From: Ensifer aridi
GTDB lineage: Bacteria; Pseudomonadota; Alphaproteobacteria; Rhizobiales; Rhizobiaceae
Direction of reading: 5' to 3'
Assembly: GCF_002078505.1 (NCBI RefSeq)
Contig: NZ_LUAV01000014.1
Coordinates: 188,402-252,401 of the forward strand
DNA length: 64,000 nucleotides
The translations under genes were made by a program, and so were the position numbers. Below are positions 1-8,521 of this stretch, piece after piece (position 1 is the stretch's first letter; every line of letters begins with the position of its first letter). The notes under the pieces were generated by a model that was given only the letters and a program-made list of their open reading frames with translations, was not told the DNA's origin and searched no databases.

Positions 1-73
1 CCCCGAGGGCCGGCACTCGATTTCGTTCGGGAAAACCGATAGACGGAGATGACAGAAGGATCAACCGCCCGCA

Positions 74-853
74 ATGTTTCCCGACTACGACTTCTATCTC
101 ATCGCCGTTCCGGCCGTCCTGCTCGTTGGCCTCAGCAAGGGGGGCATGGGCGAGGCGCTCTCGCTGATGGGCGTCCCGATCCTGTCCATGGCCGTCTCGC
201 CGGTTCAGGCGGCCGCGCTGCTTCTGCCCATCCTCATTGCCATGGACATGGTGTCCCTATGGATCTGGCGCAAACATGGCGACCGGCGGACCCTTTTCAT
301 GCTGCTGCCCAGTGCCATCGCCGGCATCGCCGTCGGTTGGGCGACCTCGGCTTACGTGCCGCGAGACGCTTTGAGGCTGATCATCGGTCTCATCACGGTC
401 ACCTTCGTGCTGCGCTATGTCTATACCGTTTGGCTGAGCCGCAATGGCGCCCCCATTCGGCCAAAGCCGCAGCGCGCCGGCCCGGCCGCGCTCTGGGGCT
501 CGCTTGCCGGCTATGGCAGCTTCGTCGCCCATGCCGGCGGTCCGCCGTTTCAGATCTATGCCCTGCCCCTGAAGCTCGAGCCGCGCGAATATACCGGCAC
601 CATCGTCCGCTTCTTCGCGATCCTCAATGCGGTGAAGCTCGTACCCTATTTCGCCCTCGGCCAGCTCGACCTCAGCAATGTCACGATATCGGCAACGCTC
701 TTCCCGCTCGCGATGGTGGCGACCGCATGCGGCGCATGGATCGTCCGACGGATGAAGCCGCAGGTCTTTTACCCGTTCATGTATACGATGGCCCTCATCG
801 CTGGCTCGAAGCTCGTCTGGGACGGTCTTGCGAACCTGCTGTCCGGAAGTTGA
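74..853 (+). CDS. TauE/SafE-family membrane transporter
   Basis: A 259-residue protein made almost entirely of hydrophobic segments, about eight predicted membrane spans, with the early glycine-rich LSKGGMGEALSLMGVPIL stretch typical of the TauE/SafE family. The family exports sulfite, sulfoacetate or related organosulfur anions through the inner membrane; the substrate here cannot be told from sequence. The ATG at 74 is preceded by AGAAGGA about 13 bases upstream, a rather long spacing. An overlapping reading frame from 49 has arginine-rich composition and is a shadow. The next gene on the same strand is a small ArsR-type regulator 96 bases downstream, which could control it. Family assignment is firm, function is general only. 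Confidence 0.85.
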   Translation: MFPDYDFYLIAVPAVLLVGLSKGGMGEALSLMGVPILSMAVSPVQAAALLLPILIAMDMVSLWIWRKHGDRRTLFMLLPSAIAGIAVGWATSAYVPRDALRLIIGLITVTFVLRYVYTVWLSRNGAPIRPKPQRAGPAALWGSLAGYGSFVAHAGGPPFQIYALPLKLEPREYTGTIVRFFAILNAVKLVPYFALGQLDLSNVTISATLFPLAMVATACGAWIVRRMKPQVFYPFMYTMALIAGSKLVWDGLANLLSGS

Positions 854-949
854 GCAGCTCTGAGCGGCCGCTTTTGCTGCAAAGCAAAGCGGCATGCCGC
901 AACGCACAATTTTCTTGCCGCTCATCGGGAATTCGCTTAACCTCCGGCC

Positions 950-1210
950 ATGACGATCGCGGACCCATTCGATGCCATTGCGGATCCGAACCGGCGCTAT
1001 CTGCTGGAGGAATTGCGGCGCGCGCCGCGGACCGTGAACGAACTCGCCGAGGGCCTGCCGATCAGCCGCCCGGCCGTATCGCAGCATCTGAAGGCGCTGC
1101 TCGACTGCAATCTCGTGTCGGTCTCGACGAGCGGAACGCGGCGTATCTACGCGATCCACAAGCCCGGCTTCGACCGGCTCAATCTCTGGCTCGACCAGTT
1201 CTGGTCATAG
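950..1210 (+). CDS. Small ArsR-family winged-helix regulator
   Basis: An 86-residue protein that is essentially one winged-helix domain. It opens with DPFDAIADPNRRYLLEELRR, the usual start of the ArsR subgroup often called SdpR-like, followed by a helix-turn-helix around residues 29-57 (VNELAEGLPISRPAVSQHLKALL). No cysteine pair for metal sensing is present, so it is probably not a metal sensor. It lacks the C-terminal extension of longer ArsR proteins but appears complete. It lies downstream of the TauE/SafE transporter and may autoregulate or control it; that link is inferred from position only. Confidence 0.85.
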   Translation: MTIADPFDAIADPNRRYLLEELRRAPRTVNELAEGLPISRPAVSQHLKALLDCNLVSVSTSGTRRIYAIHKPGFDRLNLWLDQFWS

Positions 1211-1249
1211 TCTTGACGCCTCCGACGCGGAAATCCGCAACGGAAGCGA

Positions 1250-1268
1250 ACCGGGCAAAGAGCCCGGT
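1250..1268. terminator. Hairpin after the ArsR gene
   Basis: ACCGGGC and GCCCGGT arms with a 5-base loop lie 40 bases past the ArsR stop. There is no T-run on either side, so this is a weak terminator candidate, perhaps shared with the converging YdcH-like gene. Confidence 0.3.
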
Positions 1269-1369
1269 CCAGCGATCCGTAAGTTGGATTTTGGGGATTG
1301 TTGTTGACCTTATCGCCGCGTCGTCTCACGCAGAGATGACGCTTTCCCGATGATCTCGGGAACGACCGT

Positions 1370-1549
1370 TCAGTGCGTGGTCGTCGAAGAACGAAGTCGT
1401 TCGATTTCGTCTTTGATGCGCAGCTTCCTCCGCTTGAGTTCGCTGATCAACTCGTCCTCGCAGGACGGAGAGTTGAGAGCTTCGTGGAGCTCCTCTTCAA
1501 GGGCGCCATGTTTTTTCTCAAGCGTTGCAAGATGAGCCTCAATGGTCAT
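1370..1549 (-). CDS. YdcH-like (DUF465) small coiled-coil protein
   Basis: A 59-residue highly charged helical protein, starting MTIEAHLATLEKKHGALEEEL and ending in ELKRRKLRIKDEIERLRS. The LKRRKLRIKDEI pattern is the DUF465/YdcH signature. The ATG at 1549 was preferred over the upstream in-frame ATG at 1582 because AGGAAGGG sits at the right distance before it. Members of the family are small cytosolic coiled-coil proteins of unknown biochemical role. It is divergently arranged with a second family member at 1759, with a 209-base spacer that must hold both promoters. Confidence 0.85.
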   Translation of the reverse strand: MTIEAHLATLEKKHGALEEELHEALNSPSCEDELISELKRRKLRIKDEIERLRSSTTTH

Positions 1550-1758
1550 TGGCAGTCCCTTCCTTTTGCTTGCATCCGGCACGCAAATGCCGGATGTTCC
1601 ATGGTTGAAACCTTTCTACTGTGCCATGCCATTTTTCATTTGTCGAAGGCGAAATGATGACGTCGGATAACTTCCCGTTACCGCCCAAGATGTGGTAGAG
1701 CGACGCAGGAAATTCCGGTTCGCGGCTCGACGCGACCGGCTTATGGGGATCGCTTTGC

Positions 1759-1962
1759 ATGCCGGACCAGGACCAGGCCGAACTCAGACTGACTATCGCG
1801 CGCCTGAGGCAGGAACATGAAGATTACGATGCGGCGATCAACGCCATGATCCAGACCGGCTGCGACGCCCTGCGCATCCAGCGCATGAAGAAAAAGAAGC
1901 TGGCGATCAAGGACAAGATCACCAAGATCGAAGACCAGATCATCCCCGATATCATAGCCTGA
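1759..1962 (+). CDS. YdcH-like (DUF465) small coiled-coil protein, second copy
   Basis: A 67-residue charged helical protein containing [23 protein letters not shown], the DUF465 pattern also present in the divergent gene at 1370-1549. The two proteins are clearly paralogous in layout but differ in most positions. The stop is only 17 bases before the purE start, so this gene may be the first of a purE-purK transcript; whether that has meaning for purine metabolism is unknown. No biochemical role is assigned to the family. Confidence 0.85.
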   Translation: MPDQDQAELRLTIARLRQEHEDYDAAINAMIQTGCDALRIQRMKKKKLAIKDKITKIEDQIIPDIIA

Positions 1963-1979
1963 AGCGGATCCAGACAGAC

Positions 1980-2480
1980 GTGACCGACACTACGCCCCCG
2001 CCCGTCGCCATCATCATGGGAAGCCAGTCGGACTGGGAGACGATGAAGAATGCGGCCGACACGCTCGAGGCGCTTGACATCGCCTATGAAGCCCGGATCG
2101 TTTCCGCGCATCGCACGCCCGACCGCCTGGTGCGCTTCGCCAAGGGCGCGCGCGACGAAGGCTTCAAGGTGATCATCGCCGGCGCCGGGGGTGCCGCGCA
2201 TCTTCCGGGAATGTGCGCCTCGATGACGCCGCTGCCGGTCTTCGGCGTTCCGGTTCAATCGAAGGCGCTGTCCGGTCAGGACAGCCTGCTCTCGATCGTC
2301 CAGATGCCGGCCGGCATTCCCGTCGGCACGCTGGCGATCGGCAAGGCGGGCGCCGTCAACGCGGCGCTTCTGGCCGCAGCCGTGCTCGCGCTCAGCGATG
2401 AGGACCTTGCCGACCGTCTCGACGACTGGCGCGAACAGCAGACCGTATCGGTCGCGGAATATCCGGTAGACCAGGCATGA
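1980..2480 (+). CDS. purE: N5-carboxyaminoimidazole ribonucleotide mutase PurE
   Basis: A 166-residue class I PurE, converting N5-CAIR to CAIR in de novo purine synthesis together with PurK. Signature pieces are [18 protein letters not shown] near the N-terminus, the active-site SAHRTPDR and the phosphate-binding [11 protein letters not shown]. The start is GTG at 1980, giving the normal class length. The stop overlaps the purK start by four bases (ATGA), so the pair is translationally coupled. The preceding DUF465 gene is 17 bases away and may be cotranscribed. Confidence 0.97.
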   Translation: MTDTTPPPVAIIMGSQSDWETMKNAADTLEALDIAYEARIVSAHRTPDRLVRFAKGARDEGFKVIIAGAGGAAHLPGMCASMTPLPVFGVPVQSKALSGQDSLLSIVQMPAGIPVGTLAIGKAGAVNAALLAAAVLALSDEDLADRLDDWREQQTVSVAEYPVDQA

Positions 2481-3526
2481 AGACGATCGGCATCATCGGC
2501 GGCGGCCAGCTCGGCCGCATGCTGGCCATGGCGGCTGCGCGCCTGAACTTCCGCACCGTCATCCTCGAACCGCAGCCTGACTGTCCCGCCGCACAGGTCG
2601 CGAACTCCCAGATCGTCGCGGCCTATGACGACCCGCGTGCGCTGGACGAGCTTGCGCAGGCATCGGACCTCATCACCTACGAGTTCGAGAACGTCCCCGT
2701 GGCGGCCGCTGAGAAGCTCGGCGCATCGCGGCCGGTCTTTCCGCCGCCGAAGGCGCTCGAAGTCGCGCAGGACCGGCTCGTCGAAAAACGCTTCATCAAC
2801 GATTGCGGCATCGCGACGGCCCGCTTCCACGCCGTAGACAGCCAGGCCGATCTCGACCGGGCGCTTGCCGATTTCGATGGCGTCGGCGTGCTCAAGACCC
2901 GACGCCTCGGCTACGACGGCAAGGGCCAGCGCGTCTTCCGCTCCGCCGATGACGATCCCGCCGGGGCGTTCGCCGCGCTGGGGCAGGTCCCGCTGATCCT
3001 CGAAAGCTTCGTGCCGTTCGACCGGGAAATCTCTGTCATCGGCGCCCGCGCGACAGATGGCAGCACCGCCTGTTTCGATCCGGCGGAAAACGAACACCGC
3101 AATGGCATTCTCCACATGTCGACCGTGCCGGCTTCCGTCAGTGCGTCGACCGCGGAGGCCGCCCGCAAAGCGGCGACCGCCATACTCGAGGCGCTTGGCT
3201 ATGTGGGCGTGATCGGAGTGGAATTCTTCGTTCTCGCCGATGGCAGCGTCGTCGCAAATGAGATCGCCCCGCGCGTTCACAATTCCGGCCACTGGACAGA
3301 GGCGGCCTGCGTGGTTTCGCAATTCGAGCAGCACATCCGCGCGATCACCGGACTGCCGCTCGGCGATCCGGCGCGCCATTCGGATTGCGTGATGCGGAAC
3401 CTGATCGGTAACGACATTGCCGACGTTTCGAGCCTGCTTGCCGAGCGCAACGTGCTGGTGCACCTCTACGGCAAGGGCGAGGCGCGCCCCGGCCGCAAGA
3501 TGGGTCATTTCACCCGCCTCGTCTGA
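2477..3526 (+). CDS. purK: 5-(carboxyamino)imidazole ribonucleotide synthase PurK
   Basis: A 349-residue ATP-grasp carboxylase making N5-CAIR from AIR, ATP and bicarbonate, the substrate of PurE. It begins [20 protein letters not shown] (preATP-grasp fold), continues with the ATP-binding segment [14 protein letters not shown] around residues 138-151 and the metal-binding end [13 protein letters not shown] near residue 263. Length is normal for the family. It overlaps purE by four bases. Downstream, a promoter-like sequence at 3580 starts a separate rpmJ unit. Confidence 0.97.
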   Translation: MKTIGIIGGGQLGRMLAMAAARLNFRTVILEPQPDCPAAQVANSQIVAAYDDPRALDELAQASDLITYEFENVPVAAAEKLGASRPVFPPPKALEVAQDRLVEKRFINDCGIATARFHAVDSQADLDRALADFDGVGVLKTRRLGYDGKGQRVFRSADDDPAGAFAALGQVPLILESFVPFDREISVIGARATDGSTACFDPAENEHRNGILHMSTVPASVSASTAEAARKAATAILEALGYVGVIGVEFFVLADGSVVANEIAPRVHNSGHWTEAACVVSQFEQHIRAITGLPLGDPARHSDCVMRNLIGNDIADVSSLLAERNVLVHLYGKGEARPGRKMGHFTRLV

Positions 3527-3579
3527 ACCGGATGGTCACGGAATCACGGGACCGCGCGCCAAAATCCCCTGTCTTGCGG

Positions 3580-3607
3580 TTGACACAATAGGGCCGACAG
3601 GCTATGT
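3580..3607 (+). promoter_or_regulatory. Sigma-70-type promoter for rpmJ
   Basis: TTGACA at 3580-3585, a 16-base spacer and CTATGT at 3602-3607 match the rhizobial housekeeping consensus closely. Transcription would start near 3614, leaving a leader of about 90 bases before rpmJ. Confidence 0.6.
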
Positions 3608-3620
3608 GCCTGCCTACTTG

Positions 3621-3645
3621 AAGAGCGCGCTGAATGGCGCGCTTT
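3621..3645 (+). terminator. Terminator-like hairpin in the rpmJ leader
   Basis: AAGAGCGCGC, a 6-base loop and GCGCGCTTTT form a 10-pair stem running into a T-rich end. It lies just downstream of the predicted rpmJ start site, so it could end purEK transcripts or act as an attenuator of rpmJ. Confidence 0.5.
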
Positions 3646-3703
3646 TGATTGTTGGAATTTACCGGGCGAATTTTCGTTCCCCGAAACCTGCGGATCAGGA
3701 AAA

Positions 3704-3829
3704 ATGAAGATCAAGAATTCGCTCAAGTCGCTGAAGACCCGCCATCGCGAAAACCGTCTGGTTCGCCGCAAGGGCCGCGTCTACATCATCAACAAGCTGA
3801 ACCCGCGCTTCAAGGCACGCCAGGGCTGA
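3704..3829 (+). CDS. rpmJ: 50S ribosomal protein L36
   Basis: A 41-residue basic protein starting [18 protein letters not shown] and ending [12 protein letters not shown], the L36 family. It is the zinc-free (C-minus) type: there is no cysteine at all, so the usual zinc ribbon ligands are absent, which is normal for alphaproteobacteria. It binds 23S rRNA in the large subunit. It is an isolated gene here, not in a ribosomal operon, with its own promoter at 3580 and a leader hairpin at 3621. The gene is short enough to be missed by a 60-codon cutoff. Confidence 0.95.
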   Translation: MKIKNSLKSLKTRHRENRLVRRKGRVYIINKLNPRFKARQG

Positions 3830-3908
3830 GCCCGTGGGCGGCTTTTGCCGCCACGCCTGATCGGCCGGTCGCTTCGGTGATCCCCCAAAATTGATTTGAT
3901 CTTGTTCC

Positions 3909-3932
3909 ATGGCGGGCTACGATGCCCGCCAT
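3909..3932 (+). repeat. Perfect 9-bp hairpin over the TPR gene start
   Basis: ATGGCGGGC and GCCCGCCAT flank a 6-base loop. The hairpin covers both candidate start codons (3922 and 3931) of the next gene and is followed by GCGATTTTC, so it could be a weak rpmJ terminator or a translation-blocking structure. Confidence 0.5.
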
Positions 3933-4530
3933 GCGATTTTCTATACCCTTGATTCTGGCGTGTTTCGCCTTGTCCGCCCCGCTGTCCGGCACGCCGCTGC
4001 TTGCGGCAGAGCCTTCGGCACAGGCGGAAGTCGCCAGCCTCGCCACACCCAAAGAACGCCTGGACGCCCTGTTCGCCGAGCTCAAGAAGGAAGGCGACGA
4101 GGAAAAGGCGCGGCAGGTAGCCGACCGCATTCGCCTCGAATGGCAGGATTCCGGCAGTGCGACCGTGAACCTCTTGATGCAATGGGCGAACACGGCCATC
4201 ACCGACGACAAGCATGCGGTCGCCCTCGACATACTCGATCAGGTGATCGTTCTTGCGCCGAACTATGTCGAAGGCTGGAATCGCCGCGCCACCCTGCATT
4301 ACCAGATGGGCAATTACCGCAAGTCGATGTCCGACATATATCGTGTGCTGGCGATCGAGCCCCGGCATTTCGGCGCATTGGCCGGCATGGCGACCATGCT
4401 GGAGACCAGCGGCAAGAACGAGCTCGCGATGCGGGCCTGGCAACAGTTTCTCGACATCTACCCCTCGGACCGGAAGGCGCAGGAGCAGCTTGGTGAACTG
4501 GCGGAAAAGCTTGCCGGCAGTCGAACCTGA
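3922..4530 (+). CDS. Exported TPR-repeat protein
   Basis: A 202-residue protein with an N-terminal signal peptide (about residues 1-28, ending in LLAAEPS) and at least two or three tetratricopeptide repeats from about residue 95 (AVALDILDQVIVLAPNYVEGWNRRA, then YRKSMSDIYRVLAIEPRHFGALAGMA). It is probably periplasmic and acts as a protein-binding scaffold; no partner can be named. An alternative ATG at 3931 gives a slightly shorter signal sequence. Neither start has a good ribosome-binding site and both are inside a strong hairpin at 3909-3932. Confidence 0.8.
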   Translation: MPAMRFSIPLILACFALSAPLSGTPLLAAEPSAQAEVASLATPKERLDALFAELKKEGDEEKARQVADRIRLEWQDSGSATVNLLMQWANTAITDDKHAVALDILDQVIVLAPNYVEGWNRRATLHYQMGNYRKSMSDIYRVLAIEPRHFGALAGMATMLETSGKNELAMRAWQQFLDIYPSDRKAQEQLGELAEKLAGSRT

Positions 4531-4587
4531 CAGCCCGGAGTCTCTGCCGACCTCCCGCTCTTCCCGATCCCTTCAGACCGACGCTTG

Positions 4588-5631
4588 ATGTTTCCGGCAC
4601 TTTTGATCCTCGCCGCCCTCGCCTTGACGATCGCCTACAGCCTCTACCAGGCACGCCGGATCACGGCGCGATTTCCGAATGGCGGCGAACTGGTCGACAT
4701 CGGCGGCTTTCATATGAATTGCGTCCACATTCGACCGAGTGCGGCAGCAGATCTTCCCCCCATCGTCTTCATACATGGAGCGAGCGGCAACCTCCTCGAC
4801 CAATTGCATGCCTTCCGCCCGGCACTGGAGGGCCGTGCCGAAATGCTCTTCGTCGATCGACCGGGTCACGGCTATTCCGAGCGGGGCGGGCCGTCCAACG
4901 CGCGTCCGGACGGCCAGGCCGATGCCATCGTGCGACTGATGGAAAAGCGAGGCATTTCACAGGCGATCATCGTCGGCCACTCCTTCGGCGCCGCGATCGC
5001 TGCGAGCCTCGCGCTTCATCACCCCGACAGAACCTTGGGCGTCGTGCTGCTCGCACCGGCGACGCATCCCTGGCCCGGCGGCGTGGATTGGCACGTCAAG
5101 TTGGCGACGCTGCCGCTTCTCGGCTGGCTTTTCGCCCACACGATCGTGATCCCGCTCGGCCTGAGGCGCATCGATAGCGTGACGCAGTTGATATTCCGGC
5201 CCAACCCGCGTCCTGCCGATTACATCGCCAACACCGCGCCGCATCTCGTGCTGAGGCCCTCCACCTTTCAACACAACGCCGTCGACATCGCCAACCTTCA
5301 CGCTTACGTGACGCGGATGTCGCCGCGCTACGCGGAGATCTCCGCCCCGACGGTCGTGATCACCGGAGATAAGGACGCCATCGTTCTGGCCGAGATCCAT
5401 TCGCGTGGGCTTGCGAGCGCCATCAGCGGGTCGGAGCTGCTCTGGATCGCCAATCTCGGACACAAGCCCGACTATGTGGTGACCGACCTGGTCGTCGCCG
5501 CGATCGAGAAGGTCTCAGGTATGACGCGCGATCTTCAAGAAATCGCAAGGCGGGCCGAAGCCCGCCTGGTGGGTGGCGCTCCGAAGGAACACGCTCCTTA
5601 TACGCCCGTCATTCCGTCGGAGCCGATATAG
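4588..5631 (+). CDS. Membrane-anchored alpha/beta hydrolase
   Basis: A 347-residue alpha/beta-hydrolase with an N-terminal hydrophobic anchor (MFPALLILAALALTIAYSLY). The oxyanion region IVFIHGASGNLLDQ, the nucleophile elbow VGHSFGAAIA (serine of GHSFG) and a late histidine in ANLGHKPDY complete the usual triad with D in ITGDKDAI. Substrate is unknown. The ATG at 4588 is used; a TTG directly before it also reads in frame. The 3' end overlaps the convergent pyruvate kinase gene by 34 bases and contains that gene's terminator-like hairpin, so the last 30 or so residues may be poorly constrained. Confidence 0.85.
   Translation: MFPALLILAALALTIAYSLYQARRITARFPNGGELVDIGGFHMNCVHIRPSAAADLPPIVFIHGASGNLLDQLHAFRPALEGRAEMLFVDRPGHGYSERGGPSNARPDGQADAIVRLMEKRGISQAIIVGHSFGAAIAASLALHHPDRTLGVVLLAPATHPWPGGVDWHVKLATLPLLGWLFAHTIVIPLGLRRIDSVTQLIFRPNPRPADYIANTAPHLVLRPSTFQHNAVDIANLHAYVTRMSPRYAEISAPTVVITGDKDAIVLAEIHSRGLASAISGSELLWIANLGHKPDYVVTDLVVAAIEKVSGMTRDLQEIARRAEARLVGGAPKEHAPYTPVIPSEPI
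5548..5567 (-). terminator. Terminator-like hairpin for pyruvate kinase
   Basis: AGGCGGGC and GCCCGCCT arms close a 4-base loop that reads TTCG on the minus strand, about 30 bases past the pykA stop. The following TGCGATTTCTTG is only moderately T-rich. It lies inside the 3' end of the hydrolase gene on the other strand. Confidence 0.5.
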
Positions 5632-7037
5632 GCGATGCGCAGCATGTTGGTGGCGCCGGGGGTTCCGAGCGGCACGCCGGCGGTGATGATGATGCGGTCG
5701 CCGGGTTTACCGAAGCCCTCGCTCGCGACGATGCGGCAGGCACGGTTGACCATGTCGTCGAGATCGGTCGCGTCTTCGGTGACGACGCAGTGCAGTCCCC
5801 AGACGACCGAGAGACGGCGCGCCGTTTGAACGATCGGCGAAAGCGCGATGACCGGCACCTGCGGCCTTTCGCGTGCCGCGCGCAGGCCGGTGGTCCCCGA
5901 GGAAGTATAGGTGACGATCGCAGAGAGTTTCAGCGTCTCGGCGATCTGATGGGCGGCAAGCGAGATGGCGTCGGCACCGGTTGCCTCCGGCGGCGTCCGC
6001 TGGGCATAGATGATGCCGGGATAGTGCGGGTCACGCTCGACGCTGCTCGCGATCGAGGCCATGGTCGAAACTGCTTCGATCGGATATTCGCCGGAAGCGG
6101 ATTCAGCCGAAAGCATCACCGCGTCGGCGCCCTCAAAGACGGCCGTCGCTACGTCCGAGACCTCGGCGCGCGTGGGAACCGGCGAGGAGATCATCGACTC
6201 GAGCATCTGGGTCGCGACCACGACCGGCTTGCCGGCGCGCCGACAGGCGCGCGTGAGCTGCTTCTGGAGGCCTGGTACAGACTCGAGCGGCATCTCGACA
6301 CCGAGGTCGCCGCGCGCCACCATCAGCGCGTCCGAAAGCTCGATGATCTCGTCGATGCGCTCGATCGCCTGCGGCTTTTCGATCTTCGACATGATACCGA
6401 CGCGGCCACGGGCGATCTTGCGGACCTCGGCGAGATCCTCCGGACGCTGGATGAAGGAAAGCGCCACCCAGTCGACCTCTCCCGTCGCCAGCACGGCGTC
6501 GAGGTCGACGCGGTCCTTCTCGGTCAGCGCGCCGACGCCGAGCAATGTGTCGGGCAGGCTGACACCCTTGCGGTCCGAGATCTTGGTGCCGGAAACGACG
6601 GTGGTGACGATGCTCTTGCCGTCCGTCTTTTCAGCGTGCAGATGCAGTTTTCCGTCGTCGATCAGCAGCCGGTCGCCGGGCTTCACCGCTTCGAGAATCT
6701 CCGGATGCGGAAGGTAGACGCGCGTCGCGTCGCCGGGAACGTCCCTGTTGTCGAGCGTGAAGGTCTGGCCGATCTTCAGCTCGACCTTGCCTTCGGTGAA
6801 CTTGCCAACGCGCAGCTTCGGGCCCTGCAGGTCGGCAAGGATGCCGATCGGCCGTCCGCAGCGTGCCTCGACCGCGCGGATCCGCTCGATCAGTGTGCGC
6901 ATGAGCTCATGGCTGGCATGGCTCATGTTGATACGGAACAGGTCAGCCCCCGCCTCATGCAGCTTCTGGATCATCTGCTCGTCGGCCGATGCCGGCCCGA
7001 GTGTGACGAGGATTTTGACTTTCCGGTTCCGTCTCAT
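5598..7037 (-). CDS. pykA: Pyruvate kinase
   Basis: A 479-residue pyruvate kinase, converting phosphoenolpyruvate and ADP to pyruvate and ATP in lower glycolysis. Visible signatures are FRINMSHASHE, the catalytic-lysine region IMSKIEKPQAIERIDEII, the metal/substrate segment VARGDLGVEMP and TAVFEGADAVMLSAESASGEYP. The ATG at 7037 is used; a TTG at 7040 is in frame just before it. The start overlaps the stop of the upstream DUF1036 gene by one base (TGATG), so the two are cotranscribed and probably translationally coupled. Confidence 0.97.
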   Translation of the reverse strand: MRRNRKVKILVTLGPASADEQMIQKLHEAGADLFRINMSHASHELMRTLIERIRAVEARCGRPIGILADLQGPKLRVGKFTEGKVELKIGQTFTLDNRDVPGDATRVYLPHPEILEAVKPGDRLLIDDGKLHLHAEKTDGKSIVTTVVSGTKISDRKGVSLPDTLLGVGALTEKDRVDLDAVLATGEVDWVALSFIQRPEDLAEVRKIARGRVGIMSKIEKPQAIERIDEIIELSDALMVARGDLGVEMPLESVPGLQKQLTRACRRAGKPVVVATQMLESMISSPVPTRAEVSDVATAVFEGADAVMLSAESASGEYPIEAVSTMASIASSVERDPHYPGIIYAQRTPPEATGADAISLAAHQIAETLKLSAIVTYTSSGTTGLRAARERPQVPVIALSPIVQTARRLSVVWGLHCVVTEDATDLDDMVNRACRIVASEGFGKPGDRIIITAGVPLGTPGATNMLRIAYIGSDGMTGV

Positions 7038-7513
7038 CAATTCTGGCTTTCCTGCGTGCCGGGCGTGTCGGAAAGCTGAACCATCCAGCTCCCCTGCCGC
7101 CCCGTGTCATATTCCTTGAATCCCATGCGCTGGAACCCGCGGGCGAAGCAGTCCTGCACGCCGACGATCTTGAACTCGTTTTCGGCGACGCACATGTTGA
7201 TGTCGCCCGTCCAGCGGCCGCCGCGGGCCGCATCTTCCGCATAGAGATAGTAGTAGCGGGACTGGAGCTCGCCCTCGATCAGCGTGGCGCAGGTCGTTGC
7301 CGGCACCTGCCACCAGCCTTCGGTGACCCAGCCCTCCTTGGCCCGGTAGCCGATCGCCACGCCAACCAGATTTTGCGTCCCATTGCAGACGCGAAAGTCG
7401 GCGCGGGCCTCGTCGGCAAATAGAACTGAGGCGGACATTGCCAAGGAAAACAGGAGGATAGCCTCCAACGTCGTCGAACCCGGCTTCGCTCTGGAAAAAG
7501 GATATCTAGACAC
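7037..7513 (-). CDS. Secreted DUF1036 protein
   Basis: A 158-residue protein with an N-terminal export signal (hydrophobic LEAILLFSLAMSASVLFA, cleavage around ADEARA) followed by a DUF1036 domain starting DFRVCNGTQNLVGVAIGYRAKEGW. Conserved aromatic pieces include GWWQVPATTC and YYYLYAEDAARGG. Four cysteines in the mature part (CNGT, TTCAT, MCVAE, DCFAR) could form two disulfides in the periplasm. DUF1036 genes commonly sit beside pyruvate kinase in Rhizobiales and this one overlaps pykA by one base. Function is unknown. Confidence 0.85.
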   Translation of the reverse strand: MSRYPFSRAKPGSTTLEAILLFSLAMSASVLFADEARADFRVCNGTQNLVGVAIGYRAKEGWVTEGWWQVPATTCATLIEGELQSRYYYLYAEDAARGGRWTGDINMCVAENEFKIVGVQDCFARGFQRMGFKEYDTGRQGSWMVQLSDTPGTQESQN

Positions 7514-7707
7514 GGCTTCCTGCGGAACTCCGTTTTGATTTGCGTGGCACTTTCTTGCGACGGCCAGCCCCGAAAGTCAACGCAACTCTAATCGATTATA
7601 TTGCCCATTCCTGTGACAGAAATCGCAAGACTTTCGCCTTTTTCTTGCGAACGGCGATGTTGCATGCAATCAGGTCAAGGACGTTCGACAAGCAAAGCAG
7701 GAGCGGA

Positions 7708-8502
7708 ATGCGGCATTACACTCCTTACGAGATCATCGAGGGCAACGCTCGGAACGGCCTTGTGCTCCTCGCCGATCACGCCATGAACCGCTTGCCGCTG
7801 GAATACGGCCGGCTCGGCCTCCCCGAAAGCACATTTGAACGTCACATCGCCTACGACATCGGCATCGAACCGCTGACGCGGCAATTATCGGCCGCGCTCG
7901 ATGCCCCGGCCGTGCTCGGCTGCTTCTCGCGCCTCCTCATCGATCCGAACCGCGGCGAGGACGACCCGACTCTGATCATGAAGATCTCGGACGGCGCCAT
8001 CATTCCCGGCAATTATCCGATAACCGCCGAGGAATGGCAGAACCGGCTGAACCGCTTCCACCGCCCCTATCACCAAGCCGTGTCGCAGACCATTGCCGAG
8101 GCCGCCGCGAAGGGTGGGAGAGCGCCGCTGGTGATCTCGCTGCATTCCTTCACCCCCGCCTGGAAGGGGGTCGCGCGCCCTTGGCACGCCGCCGTGCTCT
8201 GGGACAACGATCCGCGCGCCGTCTTCCCGCTGATCGAACGGCTCGAGGCGGCCGGCGATATCATCGTCGGCAACAATGAGCCCTATGACGGTGCGCTGAG
8301 GGGCGATACCATGTACCGGCACTGCATGACGCCGGGCATTGCCCACGCGCTGATCGAGGTGCGCCAGGACCTGATCGCCGACGAAGCCGGCGTTGCCGCC
8401 TGGACGACGCGCCTTGCGCCCATCCTCGCGGAGTTGAATGCCCTGCCGGAGCTTCATGCCTATCGGCGCCATCCGTCGCGCACGGGCGCCTATGAAGGCT
8501 GA
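7708..8502 (+). CDS. N-formylglutamate amidohydrolase family protein
   Basis: A 264-residue zinc amidohydrolase of the N-formylglutamate amidohydrolase family, which releases formate from N-formyl-L-glutamate or related amides. Recognisable segments are VLLADHAMNRLP, FSRLLIDPNRGEDD, VISLHSFTP and IVGNNEPYDG. The ATG at 7708 was chosen because AGGAGCGG stands directly before it; the frame stays open to 7540, but that part looks non-coding. There are no histidine-utilisation genes nearby, so the true substrate is uncertain. A second family member is encoded at 41032-41931. The short DUF1244 gene follows 19 bases downstream and is probably cotranscribed. Confidence 0.87.
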   Translation: MRHYTPYEIIEGNARNGLVLLADHAMNRLPLEYGRLGLPESTFERHIAYDIGIEPLTRQLSAALDAPAVLGCFSRLLIDPNRGEDDPTLIMKISDGAIIPGNYPITAEEWQNRLNRFHRPYHQAVSQTIAEAAAKGGRAPLVISLHSFTPAWKGVARPWHAAVLWDNDPRAVFPLIERLEAAGDIIVGNNEPYDGALRGDTMYRHCMTPGIAHALIEVRQDLIADEAGVAAWTTRLAPILAELNALPELHAYRRHPSRTGAYEG

Positions 8503-8521
8503 CGAAAGAGGAGACCACCCG

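Noticed and set aside
49..1353. A 434-codon frame over the transporter and ArsR genes
   Set aside because: Arginine/histidine-rich composition with no family features; it overlaps two recognisable genes in another frame.
2276..3508. A 410-codon minus-strand frame opposite purE-purK
   Set aside because: It is a GC-rich antisense shadow of well-conserved genes.
7546..7560. TGGCAC...TTGCG resembling a sigma-54 promoter before the amidohydrolase gene
   Set aside because: The GG and GC dinucleotides are 9 bases apart instead of the required 10.
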